From positions 1-39,531 of the forward strand of contig DAOTTX010000527.1 of assembly GCA_034437515.1 (NCBI GenBank): a DNA stretch of 39,531 bases, given 5' to 3'. This stretch comes from DAOTTX01 sp034437515 (GTDB lineage: Bacteria > Chloroflexota > Anaerolineae > Aggregatilineales > Phototrophicaceae). The notes below the pieces were generated by a model. It had not been told where the DNA came from and did not search any database. It saw nothing but the letters and a program-made list of their open reading frames with translations. Positions 24,648 through 33,159 of the stretch are shown here, piece by piece. Each line of letters begins with the position of its first letter. Position 1 is the stretch's first letter. A program made the translations under genes and the position numbers.

Positions 24648-26384
24648 ATGTCTATGAGTAAACTGCTGCCGAGCCTGAAAGAACGTGATGCTGCGCTACA
24701 TATGACCATCGCGGAGACGTGGGGCGTCGATATTTTGCGTCTCGGTGAGAGCGAAACGGCCGAGGCGCTCAAAACGGCGATGCTCGACCAAGACAACGCG
24801 CTGCGTATCTGGGAAGGGTTGACCGACACGCAGCGCGGCGCACTCCAGACGTTGATCGGCGCGAGTGGCAACCAGATGCCGCTGCTGATGTTTCAACGCT
24901 TCAACGGTCAACTCCGTGAGATGGGGGCAGGCAAAGCCGAGCGTGAAAAGCCTCACAAAAACCCGACCAGCGACACCGAGGCGCTGGTCTATCGCGGGTT
25001 GATATTCACGAGATTTGAGCATGGCGGCACCGGCGCTCGAAAGATGGTTTACATCCCGCCGGATCTGCTCAATGTGCTGCCGGCGTATAAGACGGCCTAC
25101 GAAAATCTCGAAGACGAAGCCCCCGGCCAGGCCGAGCAAGCCGCCGCTTTTGTCGATGAATTTGCCCCGCGCATCGATGAGATCGACCCCGGTGAGGATA
25201 TTATCGCCGCGACGACGACAATCGTCGATGACATGGCAACCTTGCTGGGCTACTTACAGGTGTTCGAGGGCAGTTACGGCGAAAATGGCCTGACGCAAAA
25301 TGACCGCGAACTGCTGGAACCTCATCTGCTGGATGCCGACCCGCTACGATTGGATTTTATCTTCGGGGTAGGGGTGAGCGCCGGCTTGATCGAAGTGGCG
25401 GCGGGGAAGGCACGTCCCCGCCGGGCGGAGACACGCCGCTGGTTGGAAAGCAACCGCTCCGAACAACTGTACCGGCTGGCGACCGCGTGGCGGCAAAGCA
25501 CGATCTATCGTGATTTGTGGCATGTCGAAGGGTTGTACCCGGATCCGACCGGCTTTCCTTACGATTCGGTGGTGGCGCGGGAGGCGCTGCTGGCCTTCAT
25601 CCGTGAGTTGACACCGCAGCAGGGGTGGTGGTCATTGGATGAGTTTATCATGATGATTAAAGAGACAGAGCCGGATTTCCAGCGACCCGGTGGTGATTAT
25701 GACAGTTGGTATATCCGCAACGCGGCGGGGGAATATCTGCAAGGGTTCCAGAGTTGGGACGCTATCGAGGGCGCATTGATCGACCACTACGTCAGCCAAC
25801 CGCTGCACTGGTTAGCGTTGGTCGATCTCGCGTCGGATGCGGCGAAGCTTACCGCGTATGGACGGGCGTTCGTCAGCGATGAAGGCTGGCCTAACGTCCC
25901 CGACCCTGAAGAACCGATTGAGGTCAAGCCGGATGGCACACTGATCGTCTCACGTAAGGTCTCACGGTTTGAGCGTTTTCAAGCGATGCGCTTTACCGAA
26001 TGGCTCGAAGCCGATGCAACCCAGAACTACGTTTTAAAGTTAACCGGCGAAGGCATCCGTCGTGCCGGGGAACAGGGGATCAACACCGGGCACATTAGCG
26101 CGTTCATCAGCCGCATGCTGGATGGCGGCGCGTTGCCTGCGCCCATCAATCGATTGTTGGAGTCGTGGAAGTCGGGGTCGTCCGCGAGCGTCAGCATCGA
26201 GCGGATGTACGTGTTACGCACAACCAGCCCGGAAACGCTGGATTACGTCTTCGACACACCGGCACTCCGGCGTTATGTCGGGGCGCGGCTGGGGGATATG
26301 GCGGCGGCCGTCCGTGCTGACCAGTGGAACGGCCTCATGGACGCACTAGGCGAACGTGGCATCGAGGTCGAGTTACACGAATAG
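24648..26384 (+). CDS. Helicase-associated protein (XPB/Ssl2 N-terminal-like)
   Basis: This 578-residue protein resembles the bacterial helicase-associated proteins carrying the Helicase_C_3/XPB N-terminal-like domain. The last 140 residues carry the recognisable part: EVKPDGTLIVSRKVSRFERFQA, then FRFTEWL-like FTEWLEAD, then YVLKLTGEGIRRAGEQGI and a DYVFDTPALRRYV ending. The protein has no Walker motifs or SF2 helicase motor. The N-terminal part (1-250) contains an acidic region around 130-170 and looks like a winged-helix assembly. Its role is probably DNA or partner binding. GGAGG upstream supports ATG 24648 (ATG 24654 is an alternative). It is convergent with the following gene at 4 bp distance. 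Confidence 0.75.
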   Translation: MSMSKLLPSLKERDAALHMTIAETWGVDILRLGESETAEALKTAMLDQDNALRIWEGLTDTQRGALQTLIGASGNQMPLLMFQRFNGQLREMGAGKAEREKPHKNPTSDTEALVYRGLIFTRFEHGGTGARKMVYIPPDLLNVLPAYKTAYENLEDEAPGQAEQAAAFVDEFAPRIDEIDPGEDIIAATTTIVDDMATLLGYLQVFEGSYGENGLTQNDRELLEPHLLDADPLRLDFIFGVGVSAGLIEVAAGKARPRRAETRRWLESNRSEQLYRLATAWRQSTIYRDLWHVEGLYPDPTGFPYDSVVAREALLAFIRELTPQQGWWSLDEFIMMIKETEPDFQRPGGDYDSWYIRNAAGEYLQGFQSWDAIEGALIDHYVSQPLHWLALVDLASDAAKLTAYGRAFVSDEGWPNVPDPEEPIEVKPDGTLIVSRKVSRFERFQAMRFTEWLEADATQNYVLKLTGEGIRRAGEQGINTGHISAFISRMLDGGALPAPINRLLESWKSGSSASVSIERMYVLRTTSPETLDYVFDTPALRRYVGARLGDMAAAVRADQWNGLMDALGERGIEVELHE

Positions 26385-26388
26385 TGTG

Positions 26389-26916
26389 CTAAGCGGAGTT
26401 GGTGATGTTCTTACGCGCTTTGGCGATGCGCCTGGCTTCTGCGATGGCCTGTTCTTTTTCCTTACGGCGCTTGACAAGCTGCTCGGCGAAGTTTTCCGGG
26501 CGTGCCATCGAGGTCGGCTTGCTGACCTTCTCCGCAACGGCCTTGCGCTCCTGTTGGATCTTCATCGCCTCTTTGAGTTCGTTGAGCGGGGTCGGGTCGG
26601 TATCTTCGAGATCAACCGCTTCTGAAGGAGGCTTTGCTGCATTCGCGTCCTTCGCCTGTCCCAGATTAGGGCGAGTGGGCAATGTTTTCGCTTTGTAAGA
26701 GGTCGTCTGTTGTGCTGCTTCGACGTTTTGCTGCTTCGGGCTGACGGTAGCATAATGCTCTTTGATCTCGCGCATGGCCGCGATCAGCTCGCCCAGGGCG
26801 GCTTCGGGCATCTCATCGAGCAGACGAGTGCAGATTGACTTTTTAAGTTCCGTGAACTGTGTCTGTGACATCATGCCGTTAAAGTTCCCCAAATCTCTGG
26901 TAACATCGCTATACAT
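26389..26916 (-). CDS. Hypothetical charged alpha-helical protein
   Basis: This 175-residue protein is rich in Ala, Lys, Glu and Gln. Residues 20-60 form a helix (MSQTQFTELKKSICTRLLDEM then EAALGELIAAMREIKEHYA). A low-complexity linker (about 65-115) follows, and a long basic helix with coiled-coil character (about 115-170: PENFAEQLVKRRKEKEQAIAE). No enzymatic motif or signal peptide is visible. ATG 26916 and ATG 26874 are both possible starts; neither has a clear ribosome binding site. It ends 4 bp after the end of the convergent helicase-associated gene. A role in a protein complex is only a guess. Confidence 0.65.
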   Translation of the reverse strand: MYSDVTRDLGNFNGMMSQTQFTELKKSICTRLLDEMPEAALGELIAAMREIKEHYATVSPKQQNVEAAQQTTSYKAKTLPTRPNLGQAKDANAAKPPSEAVDLEDTDPTPLNELKEAMKIQQERKAVAEKVSKPTSMARPENFAEQLVKRRKEKEQAIAEARRIAKARKNITNSA

Positions 26917-27185
26917 AGTAGTTAAAATCCATTCTCAATGTAACGGAAGCCAAACGCATAGTCAACAAAAATTTACACATTTCTGTTTTTGCTAACATTT
27001 GAGTGACAATCTTGTTATGTGACTAACGATTCGTTACATGCGGCGGCATTGGGTGAGAACTACGTGAGGAAAATAAGCGTAGTGCATTGATAATCATTGA
27101 AGTGATCGCTTTGTTTCCACACTATGATTGTGCTTCTGTAAAGCGCAATTGCCCATCGTCCAAAAGTCCCAACGGATGTTAGTAG

Positions 27186-27710
27186 TCAGTTATTAGTTTC
27201 AAACGGTAATCTCATTTGAAGCATGGCAATGTATTGCCCATTTTGATAGTAGGCGCGGTCGTGGCGTTTCTCGTGTAGAAAACCGAGTTTTTCATATAAC
27301 TGTACGGCAACCGTGTTCGATTCGTAGACGTGTAACGTAATGTGCTGGATCGTCTCTACATCTCGCGCCCATTGGATCGCGTGTTCCATCAACGCCTGCC
27401 CGACCCCAGCACTGCGCCACGCATGATCGACGTACAAACCGACGGTGGTATCCTGCGTTTCCAACTCACCACGCAGCACCACCATACCGATGATCTGTTC
27501 TTCGTCGGCTGTGAACGCCACCATATGGCGCGAGTTCGGGCGTGTGCCGAGCGTGGCTATCATCTGTTTGAGGTTTTCGAGCGATTTGCGCTCTACGATG
27601 TCCGGGGCGTCGGGTGTGTCGATATGGGGATATTCCGCCGCCCACCGGATGTTAAAAGCACGTAACTGCACGACGTCTTCCACTCTGGTAGCACGAATGA
27701 TATAGTTCAA
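27186..27710 (-). CDS. GNAT-family N-acetyltransferase
   Basis: This 174-residue enzyme has the GNAT fold that transfers acetyl from acetyl-CoA to an amine. The acetyl-CoA-binding motif A region is VGLYVDHAWRSAGVGQALMEHAI near residue 100, read as VGLYVDHAWRSAGVGQ plus ALMEHAI. It is followed by LHVYESNTVAVQLYEKLGFLH, the typical motif B. I chose TTG 27710, because GAGAAAGGATG lies 7-9 nt before it and the longer frame would overlap the divergent hydrolase gene. The substrate is unknown. The 45-bp gap to the divergent gene at 27756 suggests a shared control region. Confidence 0.85.
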   Translation of the reverse strand: MNYIIRATRVEDVVQLRAFNIRWAAEYPHIDTPDAPDIVERKSLENLKQMIATLGTRPNSRHMVAFTADEEQIIGMVVLRGELETQDTTVGLYVDHAWRSAGVGQALMEHAIQWARDVETIQHITLHVYESNTVAVQLYEKLGFLHEKRHDRAYYQNGQYIAMLQMRLPFETNN

Positions 27711-27755
27711 TAGTGCATCCTTTCTCGATACTTCTATGGTCACAGTCTCCCAAGT

Positions 27756-28475
27756 ATGGAACAACTTACACAACTTACCGATCACGTCTATATTTTCCCA
27801 CCGCACCGAGATCGTCGGCAAGTGCGTCCCGCCGTCGGTGTGGTTATCACAACCAACCATACCGTGCTCTACGATGCCGGCAACAGCCCCACCCACGCCC
27901 GGCAAGTTCAGGCCGCGCTTGATCTATTGGATGCGCCGCCCGTCAGCCACATCGTTTACTCACACCACCACTGGGATCACATCTTCGGGGCACAGGCCTT
28001 CACCGGCGCGACTATCATCGCCCATGCGTTATGTAACCAGCGGGTGATCGAAACCAGCCAGCAAGGGTGGGGGCCATCGCTGATCGCGGAACGCCAGCGC
28101 AAGTATCCCCGTATGCACAGCGTCTACGCGCTGCTGGATACGCTGATCGAGTGGGATGATTTCGAGATTGCCCTGCCGACATCGGTTTTCGAGACGACTT
28201 CGCGTGAATTTGAGATCGACGGATTGACCTTTACGGCGGAGCATGTCGGCGGCGCTCACGCGGATTCTTCGACGGTACTGTCGGTAGACGGTGTGATGTT
28301 CCTCGCGGATTGCTTTTACGCCCCACCCTGGATTATGGCTTCATCCGATGACGGCCCCGATGTCGCCATGCTGCGCCGTCTGCTGGCGCGTGGGTGTGAA
28401 TGGTACGTCGATGGACACACCGGCGCACACCCGCAAACTTTCTGGCATAAATGGGCTGATTCGCGTAACAGATAA
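27756..28475 (+). CDS. Metallo-beta-lactamase-fold hydrolase
   Basis: This 239-residue cytoplasmic hydrolase has the HxHxDH zinc motif as SHHHWDH (H70, H72, D74, H75). Further ligands are the His in EHVGGAHADS, the Asp in FLADCF and the His in DGHTGAHP. This is a glyoxalase-II-like MBL fold. The length and the absence of a signal peptide suggest a housekeeping hydrolase and not a secreted beta-lactamase. No strong ribosome binding site is visible before ATG 27756. It diverges from the GNAT gene and converges with a phosphopantetheinyl transferase gene. The substrate cannot be predicted. Confidence 0.88.
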   Translation: MEQLTQLTDHVYIFPPHRDRRQVRPAVGVVITTNHTVLYDAGNSPTHARQVQAALDLLDAPPVSHIVYSHHHWDHIFGAQAFTGATIIAHALCNQRVIETSQQGWGPSLIAERQRKYPRMHSVYALLDTLIEWDDFEIALPTSVFETTSREFEIDGLTFTAEHVGGAHADSSTVLSVDGVMFLADCFYAPPWIMASSDDGPDVAMLRRLLARGCEWYVDGHTGAHPQTFWHKWADSRNR

Positions 28476-28558
28476 AACAAAAGGCTGTTCATCATTCGTA
28501 GGGCCGCTACGCCTGGACAGGTCTAATCAGTTTGTCCATAAGCCGTAGCCGTCGAGCC

Positions 28559-29176
28559 TCACTTACCGATGCATACCGCGCCGATGTAACTCGTCGCCGG
28601 GTCGATGTGATGCAACCGCCACTGATCCCCGGCACGGTGAAGCTGCGGCGGGTTGTCGTGGGTGACGTCGAAGGCTTGCAGCGGCAGCGCGAAGCCATCT
28701 CCAACCGCTTTAATATACGCTTCCTTGCGCGTCCAGATGTGGAAAAATGCGTCAAGTTGCTGTGCCGGGGGCAGCGCGAACAGTGCATTTTGTTCTCGTT
28801 CGGAAAAGTGATCGGTCGCCATCGTGTGCAGATGCGGGAGGGGTCGCCGTTGTTCGACATCAACCCCGATTTCACGCCCCTGTGTGACCGCCAGTAAGAT
28901 CAAGTCACCGCTGTGAGTCAGGTTGAAGCGCACAGCCACACCGTCGATGCTTAACTTGCCGCGTTTGCCGTAACGAAATGTGATCTGTGCCGGGTCGATG
29001 TGCAGGTAGGCCGCTAACGTCCGGCGCAAGAATCCTCGTGCGACGACGAACTGCCGCCGTGCGCTCTCGAAGGCGTAGCGGGCGGCACGGGCGCGTTCAT
29101 CATCGCTGAGGGATGCTAAATCATACACACCGTCACTGATGGTGGCGGTGTGCAGTTCAAACAGTGGATGGTGCAT
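28559..29176 (-). CDS. 4'-phosphopantetheinyl transferase, Sfp type
   Basis: This 205-residue enzyme attaches the phosphopantetheine arm of CoA to a carrier-protein serine. The first magnesium-binding motif appears in IGVDVEQRRPLP, and the second in FHIWTRKEAYIKAVGDGF (W-KEA-K pattern). The upstream half has the PPTase fold helices (AARYAFESARRQFVVARGFLRR) and the FNLTHSGDLILLAV strand. At about 200 residues it is a Sfp/Gsp-type enzyme and not the short AcpS. The start lies 9 bp downstream of the HMA gene stop, so both are probably co-transcribed. No polyketide or peptide synthetase lies nearby, so the target is likely a primary-metabolism or distant carrier protein. Confidence 0.88.
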   Translation of the reverse strand: MHHPLFELHTATISDGVYDLASLSDDERARAARYAFESARRQFVVARGFLRRTLAAYLHIDPAQITFRYGKRGKLSIDGVAVRFNLTHSGDLILLAVTQGREIGVDVEQRRPLPHLHTMATDHFSEREQNALFALPPAQQLDAFFHIWTRKEAYIKAVGDGFALPLQAFDVTHDNPPQLHRAGDQWRLHHIDPATSYIGAVCIGK

Positions 29177-29185
29177 CAGTTCGGT

Positions 29186-29395
29186 TTATGCGTCTGCCGG
29201 TGCGTATTCGATCTCGGTCATCTTCTCGCGGATGGTCGCCCAATCTGCCGGCGACTCCCACTGTACAACGACGACCTGTGTATTCGGGTCACCCTCGACG
29301 CTGACCACGCCGTTGATCTCGCTGACTTCACCCTGAATGGCCTTGACGCAGCCATCACAGCCGATGTTCGGGACTTTTACGGTTTTGCTTTCCAC
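29186..29395 (-). CDS. Heavy-metal-associated (HMA) domain protein
   Basis: This 69-residue protein is a single ferredoxin-fold HMA domain with the metal-binding motif GCDGC near residue 14. It likely binds Cu(I) or another soft metal as a small chaperone. The strand order VKVPNIG, VSVEGDP and VVVVQWES fits the fold. I chose the GTG at 29395 because AAAGGATCAACTCA precedes it at good spacing; an upstream ATG in the same frame would give 88 residues. No metal ATPase is adjacent. It lies between the ThDP enzyme and PPTase genes on the same strand. Confidence 0.82.
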   Translation of the reverse strand: MESKTVKVPNIGCDGCVKAIQGEVSEINGVVSVEGDPNTQVVVVQWESPADWATIREKMTEIEYAPADA

Positions 29396-29466
29396 TGAGT
29401 TGATCCTTTTTTTACTTCTATGTGTATATGTTGTCGTCTCATTATGCCACAACGTCGCTTAGAACG

Positions 29467-31101
29467 TTAGACAATGTAGGGCGTGCTCGCGCCGGTTTTG
29501 CTCATGCCACGCGGATCAATCGCGACGTCAATGCAGGCCGGTTTGCCGCTGGCAAACGCCCGTTCGATGGCTGCCGGTAGGTCGTCGGGATGCTCGACAT
29601 GCTCACCATAGCCGCCCATCGCTTCGACGATCTTATCGTAGCGGGTGGGCGCGAGGCGGGTGGCGATAGCGCGTTCTTCCGCGACCATGCCAAGCTGCGG
29701 TGTGCGAATTTGCCCCCACCCGGAGTCATTACCCACGATGCTGACGACCGGCAGATCAAAGCGTAGCGCGGTGTCAAACTCGAACCCGTTAAGACCGAAA
29801 GAGCCATCTCCGTTGATAATCAATATTTTCTTATCCGGGAACAAGTGCTTGGCGGCGACCGCGAACGGCGCACCCACGCCCAGGCACCCCAGCGGACCGG
29901 GGTCAAGCCATTGACCGGGCCGCGTGATGTTGATGACCTTCGCACACGCGCTCACGATGTCACCGCCGTCACCGATGACGATAGTATCCTCATCGATGAA
30001 GTCATCCAGCGCCGCGCCCATGCGGAAGTGATTGAGCGGTGAGTCGTCGAGTTGTTTCCAATCGTCCAGCTTGTCATTCTTCTTCGCTTCGATCTCCCCG
30101 ACTTCGCCCAGCCATTCGTCATAGCGGACACCCTGCAAGCCCTCCGCCATTGCTTCTAAGACCAACCGCGCATCGGCGACCATGGCGACCTCGGCCTCGC
30201 GGTTGTGGTTGAGTTCGTCGGCGTCGTTTTCGATCTGGATCAGTTGCGTATCGCTGCTCCAGCCCTCGCGCCCGTATTTAAGCCGAAAGTCCAGCGGCGT
30301 ACCGATCAACATCACCACATCAGCACGCTTGATGGCGCTGCCACGCCCGGCTTTAAAGCAATTGGGGTGATCCATCGGCAAGGTGCCGCGTCCGCCACCG
30401 TTGGTAAACACCGGGATGCCGGTCTGCTCGGTGAGTTCGCGCAGCGCGTCATGCGCTTTGTCCCAATAGACCTGTGTCCCGGCGACCAGCACGGGCTTTT
30501 TTGCCCCGCGCAGCATCTCGAAGATGCGCGTCATCGCGCCGACCTCCGGTTCTACCGGCTCGATCTCGACTTTTGGCAGCGCATCCATCGGATCGGTAGA
30601 TTGAAACAAGATGTCAAATGGCAGTTCAATGAACACCGGGCCGGGGCGTCCGCTGAGTGCGGTCTTGAACGCATCGTGCATCAACTGTGGGATCTGCTCA
30701 GTATCCGTGACGTTGAAGCTGGCTTTGGTGAACGTCTCGAACATTTGCGTTTGTGGTATCTCCTGCAACGCGCCCATGCCTTTGGTGCTGAGCGGTGCCG
30801 CGCCGCCGAGAAGGATCATCGGGCTGCGTGCCTGGTAAGCGTTGGCGACCCCGGTCACGGCGTCGGTGACGCCGGGGCCAGCCGTCACCGCAGCCACGCC
30901 GATGTTACGGGTCAGCCGGGCGTGGGCGTCGGCGGCATGGGCGGCGGCCTGCTCGTGGCGAAAGTCGATAACGGTAATATCATTGTTGATGCAGCCCTCG
31001 TAAATGGGCAGGATGTGCCCACCGCACAGCGTATAGAGGGTGTTGACGCCCTGTGCCTTCAATGCACGAGCGATGAGTTCTCCACCTAAGGTAAAGGTCA
31101 T
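29467..31101 (-). CDS. ThDP-dependent enzyme, acetolactate synthase-like
   Basis: This 544-residue cytoplasmic enzyme belongs to the acetolactate synthase/2-hydroxyacyl-CoA lyase/oxalyl-CoA decarboxylase family. The catalytic Glu50 lies in FRHEQAAAHAADAHAR. The ThDP-Mg motif GDGSFGLNGFEFDTAL then NDSGWG is near residue 430. GPLGCLGVGAPFAVAAK before it is typical of the lyase and synthase subgroup. The central domain uses the usual linker to bind a nucleotide or CoA-like group. GGGAG precedes ATG 31101. An acetolactate synthase small subunit is not nearby, so a carboligase or lyase role is as likely as acetolactate synthesis. It is the first gene of a minus-strand group with the HMA and PPTase genes. 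Confidence 0.85.
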   Translation of the reverse strand: MTFTLGGELIARALKAQGVNTLYTLCGGHILPIYEGCINNDITVIDFRHEQAAAHAADAHARLTRNIGVAAVTAGPGVTDAVTGVANAYQARSPMILLGGAAPLSTKGMGALQEIPQTQMFETFTKASFNVTDTEQIPQLMHDAFKTALSGRPGPVFIELPFDILFQSTDPMDALPKVEIEPVEPEVGAMTRIFEMLRGAKKPVLVAGTQVYWDKAHDALRELTEQTGIPVFTNGGGRGTLPMDHPNCFKAGRGSAIKRADVVMLIGTPLDFRLKYGREGWSSDTQLIQIENDADELNHNREAEVAMVADARLVLEAMAEGLQGVRYDEWLGEVGEIEAKKNDKLDDWKQLDDSPLNHFRMGAALDDFIDEDTIVIGDGGDIVSACAKVINITRPGQWLDPGPLGCLGVGAPFAVAAKHLFPDKKILIINGDGSFGLNGFEFDTALRFDLPVVSIVGNDSGWGQIRTPQLGMVAEERAIATRLAPTRYDKIVEAMGGYGEHVEHPDDLPAAIERAFASGKPACIDVAIDPRGMSKTGASTPYIV

Positions 31102-31238
31102 AATTTTTAACTCCCGTAGCTATTAAGGATATTTTTGCGTGGTGCTTTAAACCGGCTTATACGACATTAAGTGTTTGCTTATGTCTAACGTGTCTCATTA
31201 ACATCATCATATCGAGTTTCCTAAAGGAGCGCAAACCC

Positions 31239-31526
31239 ATGCACAAGAAGTTACGCTTATTTCTAATCTTGTTGCTTTCGCTGACGTTCGTTCTCGCTGC
31301 TTGCGATAACGACGACGACGAACCGGCTGATGAAGACACCAGTGCCGAGATCGAACAAGAAGTTGAGGAAGTTGAAGAAGACATCGAAGAAGCTGGCGAA
31401 GATATCGAACAGGGCGTCGAAGAAGCCGCCACCGATGTTGACGAGGCCGCTGAAGATGTCGAAGAAGATGTCGAGGCTGCCGGTGAAGAAGTCGAGGCCG
31501 AGATCGAAAACGAAGACTCGGACTGA
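31239..31526 (+). CDS. Acidic coiled-coil lipoprotein
   Basis: This 95-residue protein has a signal segment ending in the lipobox LAAC (Cys22), so it is predicted to be anchored outside the membrane. The rest is extremely acidic and consists of about seven imperfect repeats such as EEVEEDIEEAGEDIEQG and EEAATDVDEAAEDVEED, in a coiled-coil-like pattern. It contains no Lys or Arg after the signal. AAAGGAG precedes ATG 31239, and a clear terminator follows. A surface buffer, ion-binding or spacer function is possible; I do not recognise the family. Confidence 0.8.
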   Translation: MHKKLRLFLILLLSLTFVLAACDNDDDEPADEDTSAEIEQEVEEVEEDIEEAGEDIEQGVEEAATDVDEAAEDVEEDVEAAGEEVEAEIENEDSD

Positions 31527-31547
31527 CGTCTTAAAAACAGGAATATC

Positions 31548-31579
31548 AAAACACCTTCCATGTTTGGAGGGTGTTTTTT
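31548..31579. terminator. Rho-independent terminator, bidirectional
   Basis: AAACACCTTCCA (31549-31560) pairs with TGGAGGGTGTTT (31565-31576) over 12 bp with one wobble, and the loop is TGTT. Four A at one side and six T at the other flank the stem, so it works for the acidic lipoprotein gene (+) and, on the minus strand, for the membrane cassette that ends at 31582. Confidence 0.85.
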
Positions 31580-31581
31580 AA

Positions 31582-32211
31582 TTACGGGTCATGCTGATAG
31601 ATAATTTCCCGGCTGAGGCGCACTGCGACCGACTCCCCGTCGGATTCCATCACGACCGCACGGCTCCAACCGTCAGCTTCAACGGCGGTATGCACACGCT
31701 CACACACGATGCCGTTGGGGTCACACTCGCTGAGATAAAATGTATCCGCGCTGGCTTCGCTGCCCTCGTGGACGTCGATATAGTAGCGCTTGTCAGCGGT
31801 GGTCAGGCTATCCAACTGACCGGGATAGGTGAAATCCGGCAGAAACGTCACCGTGATGAACACCGGCACCAGATAGATCGCCACCATGAACACGATCACC
31901 CCCAGCCCGATAAAGATACGCTGGTCTTCGGTATAGAGGTCTTCTTTCAGAAAACGCCGAATCGCCCAGATCAGGCCGATCAACAGCAGTGGCCCTGCCG
32001 AAAGACAGATCACGCTGGTCAATTGTAGTACGAACACCCCAAAACTATTGTAGATCTGGTAGACCGGATACAGGTAGCCATCTCCCGGTGGCAACGCCGA
32101 AAGCATCCCGACCAGCAAATAGACGATGACCATTGCGACCAGCACCAACGCCGGGATCAGCGGGACGCAGTTGGCATCTATCCAGCGGCGAAAAGCATGT
32201 AATGTTTGCAT
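31582..32211 (-). CDS. Membrane protein with extracytoplasmic ECD-x5-C domain
   Basis: This 209-residue protein has three hydrophobic segments (about 16-38, 58-84 and 100-125) and a C-terminal extracytoplasmic domain of about 80 residues. That domain contains FYLSECDPNGIVCERV, with two cysteines that could form a disulphide. The YPVYQIYNSFG motif after the first segment and the ECD-x5-C motif are shared with the protein at 32546-33154, so the two are paralogues. It is the last gene of a three-gene membrane cassette. I know no family for it. Confidence 0.72.
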   Translation of the reverse strand: MQTLHAFRRWIDANCVPLIPALVLVAMVIVYLLVGMLSALPPGDGYLYPVYQIYNSFGVFVLQLTSVICLSAGPLLLIGLIWAIRRFLKEDLYTEDQRIFIGLGVIVFMVAIYLVPVFITVTFLPDFTYPGQLDSLTTADKRYYIDVHEGSEASADTFYLSECDPNGIVCERVHTAVEADGWSRAVVMESDGESVAVRLSREIIYQHDP

Positions 32212-32282
32212 TATTCGTCATTTCCCACGATTGCTCGGCACACATTGTACGTGGGATGCACCGCGAAGTTCAAGCACGTTTA

Positions 32283-32549
32283 TCAAACTGCGCCGGTAAA
32301 AAATAAACCGACCGCCACCCCCACCAGGATTAACACACCTGCCGCTATCAGACGACCGCGGGTGGTTGTGGGTGGTTGCGGGTCGCCGCTTTCTATGCCG
32401 TCCTGGGAAAATATAGAGAACAGGGCGACTAAAAACATGCCAACGCCCATCAGCCATTTGAGGTTGAACAAAAAACCGAGGCCGATCACGATCAACGGTC
32501 CGGCGAGGCATAACCAGGCAAAAATGAGAAAGATTATATCTTCGTTCAT
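32283..32549 (-). CDS. Small membrane protein of the cassette
   Basis: This 88-residue protein has about three hydrophobic segments (residues 5-27, 30-47 and 66-86) joined by a short polar loop (SQDGIESGDPQPPTTTRGR). Its start codon overlaps the stop of the upstream gene by 4 bp (ATGA), showing co-translation with the 202-residue membrane protein. No known motif is present. It is probably a subunit or partner of the two paralogous membrane proteins. Confidence 0.72.
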   Translation of the reverse strand: MNEDIIFLIFAWLCLAGPLIVIGLGFLFNLKWLMGVGMFLVALFSIFSQDGIESGDPQPPTTTRGRLIAAGVLILVGVAVGLFFTGAV

Positions 32550-33154
32550 GGGTCACTTTCCGAATACGTATAGATTGCGTTGCCGCCTTCGATGATTTGC
32601 ACACCATCACCGGTCGGCTCAAGGAAAATCGGCGGCGGTGCTTCACCGTAGGACAGATACAGGTTGCTCTGGTGCCGTGTGACCGACCGGCAGAGCACGC
32701 GATAACGGTCACACTCGTGCAGGTTGTAAGATGTGTCACCGGATACGCTGTCGGTCACGGTCGCGTGATAAAAATGGTCATCGGTCTGCAAGGTGAGCGG
32801 TTCGGGCTGAGTGTCGGAAAGACTGCTCAACACCGGGCCAACCAGCACGGCACCAATGGCGCTGACGATACAGATCAGCAAATAGGCGACGAACAACCCG
32901 GCGCGTGTCGAGTCCTTACGATAGATGACGATACCGACGATGAGTAAAACGATAAACAAAAGTACCAGCACGCTAACGATGGTTCCTGAGCCTATCCCAC
33001 GAAACAGCCCACCCCAGAACCAGCCCAACAACTGCTGTATTGGGTAAACGTAATAATCGCTAGAGGGGATGCCACCGACGACAGCCAGCAAGAACGATCC
33101 CCCGACGAGCCACACCGGGAACCAGGGCCAGTATTTCGTCACACGTCGCAGCAT
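32546..33154 (-). CDS. Membrane protein with extracytoplasmic ECD-x5-C domain (paralogue)
   Basis: This 202-residue protein has three or four hydrophobic segments in its first 115 residues and an extracytoplasmic C-terminal domain. It shares YYVYPIQQLLGWF, the acidic LTLQTDDHFYHATV block and YNLHECDRYRVLCRSV with the 209-residue protein, so they are paralogues. The ECD-x5-C spacing is conserved. GGAAAGGCG precedes ATG 33154, and this overlaps the end of an IS630 relic. It is the first gene of the cassette. Function is unknown. Confidence 0.72.
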   Translation of the reverse strand: MLRRVTKYWPWFPVWLVGGSFLLAVVGGIPSSDYYVYPIQQLLGWFWGGLFRGIGSGTIVSVLVLLFIVLLIVGIVIYRKDSTRAGLFVAYLLICIVSAIGAVLVGPVLSSLSDTQPEPLTLQTDDHFYHATVTDSVSGDTSYNLHECDRYRVLCRSVTRHQSNLYLSYGEAPPPIFLEPTGDGVQIIEGGNAIYTYSESDP

Positions 33155-33159
33155 GGGCT

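Noticed and set aside
27084..27103. Fur-box-like TGATAATCATT near 27090
   Set aside because: Only half of the 19-bp consensus is matched and no iron-related gene is adjacent.
28476..28558. Possible terminator between the hydrolase and phosphopantetheinyl transferase genes
   Set aside because: Only a weak GGACA/TGTCC pairing is present, too short to support a terminator.
30205..31089. Long open frame antisense to the ThDP enzyme
   Set aside because: It is the shadow of a GC-rich gene with typical codon bias; no ribosome binding site or family similarity.
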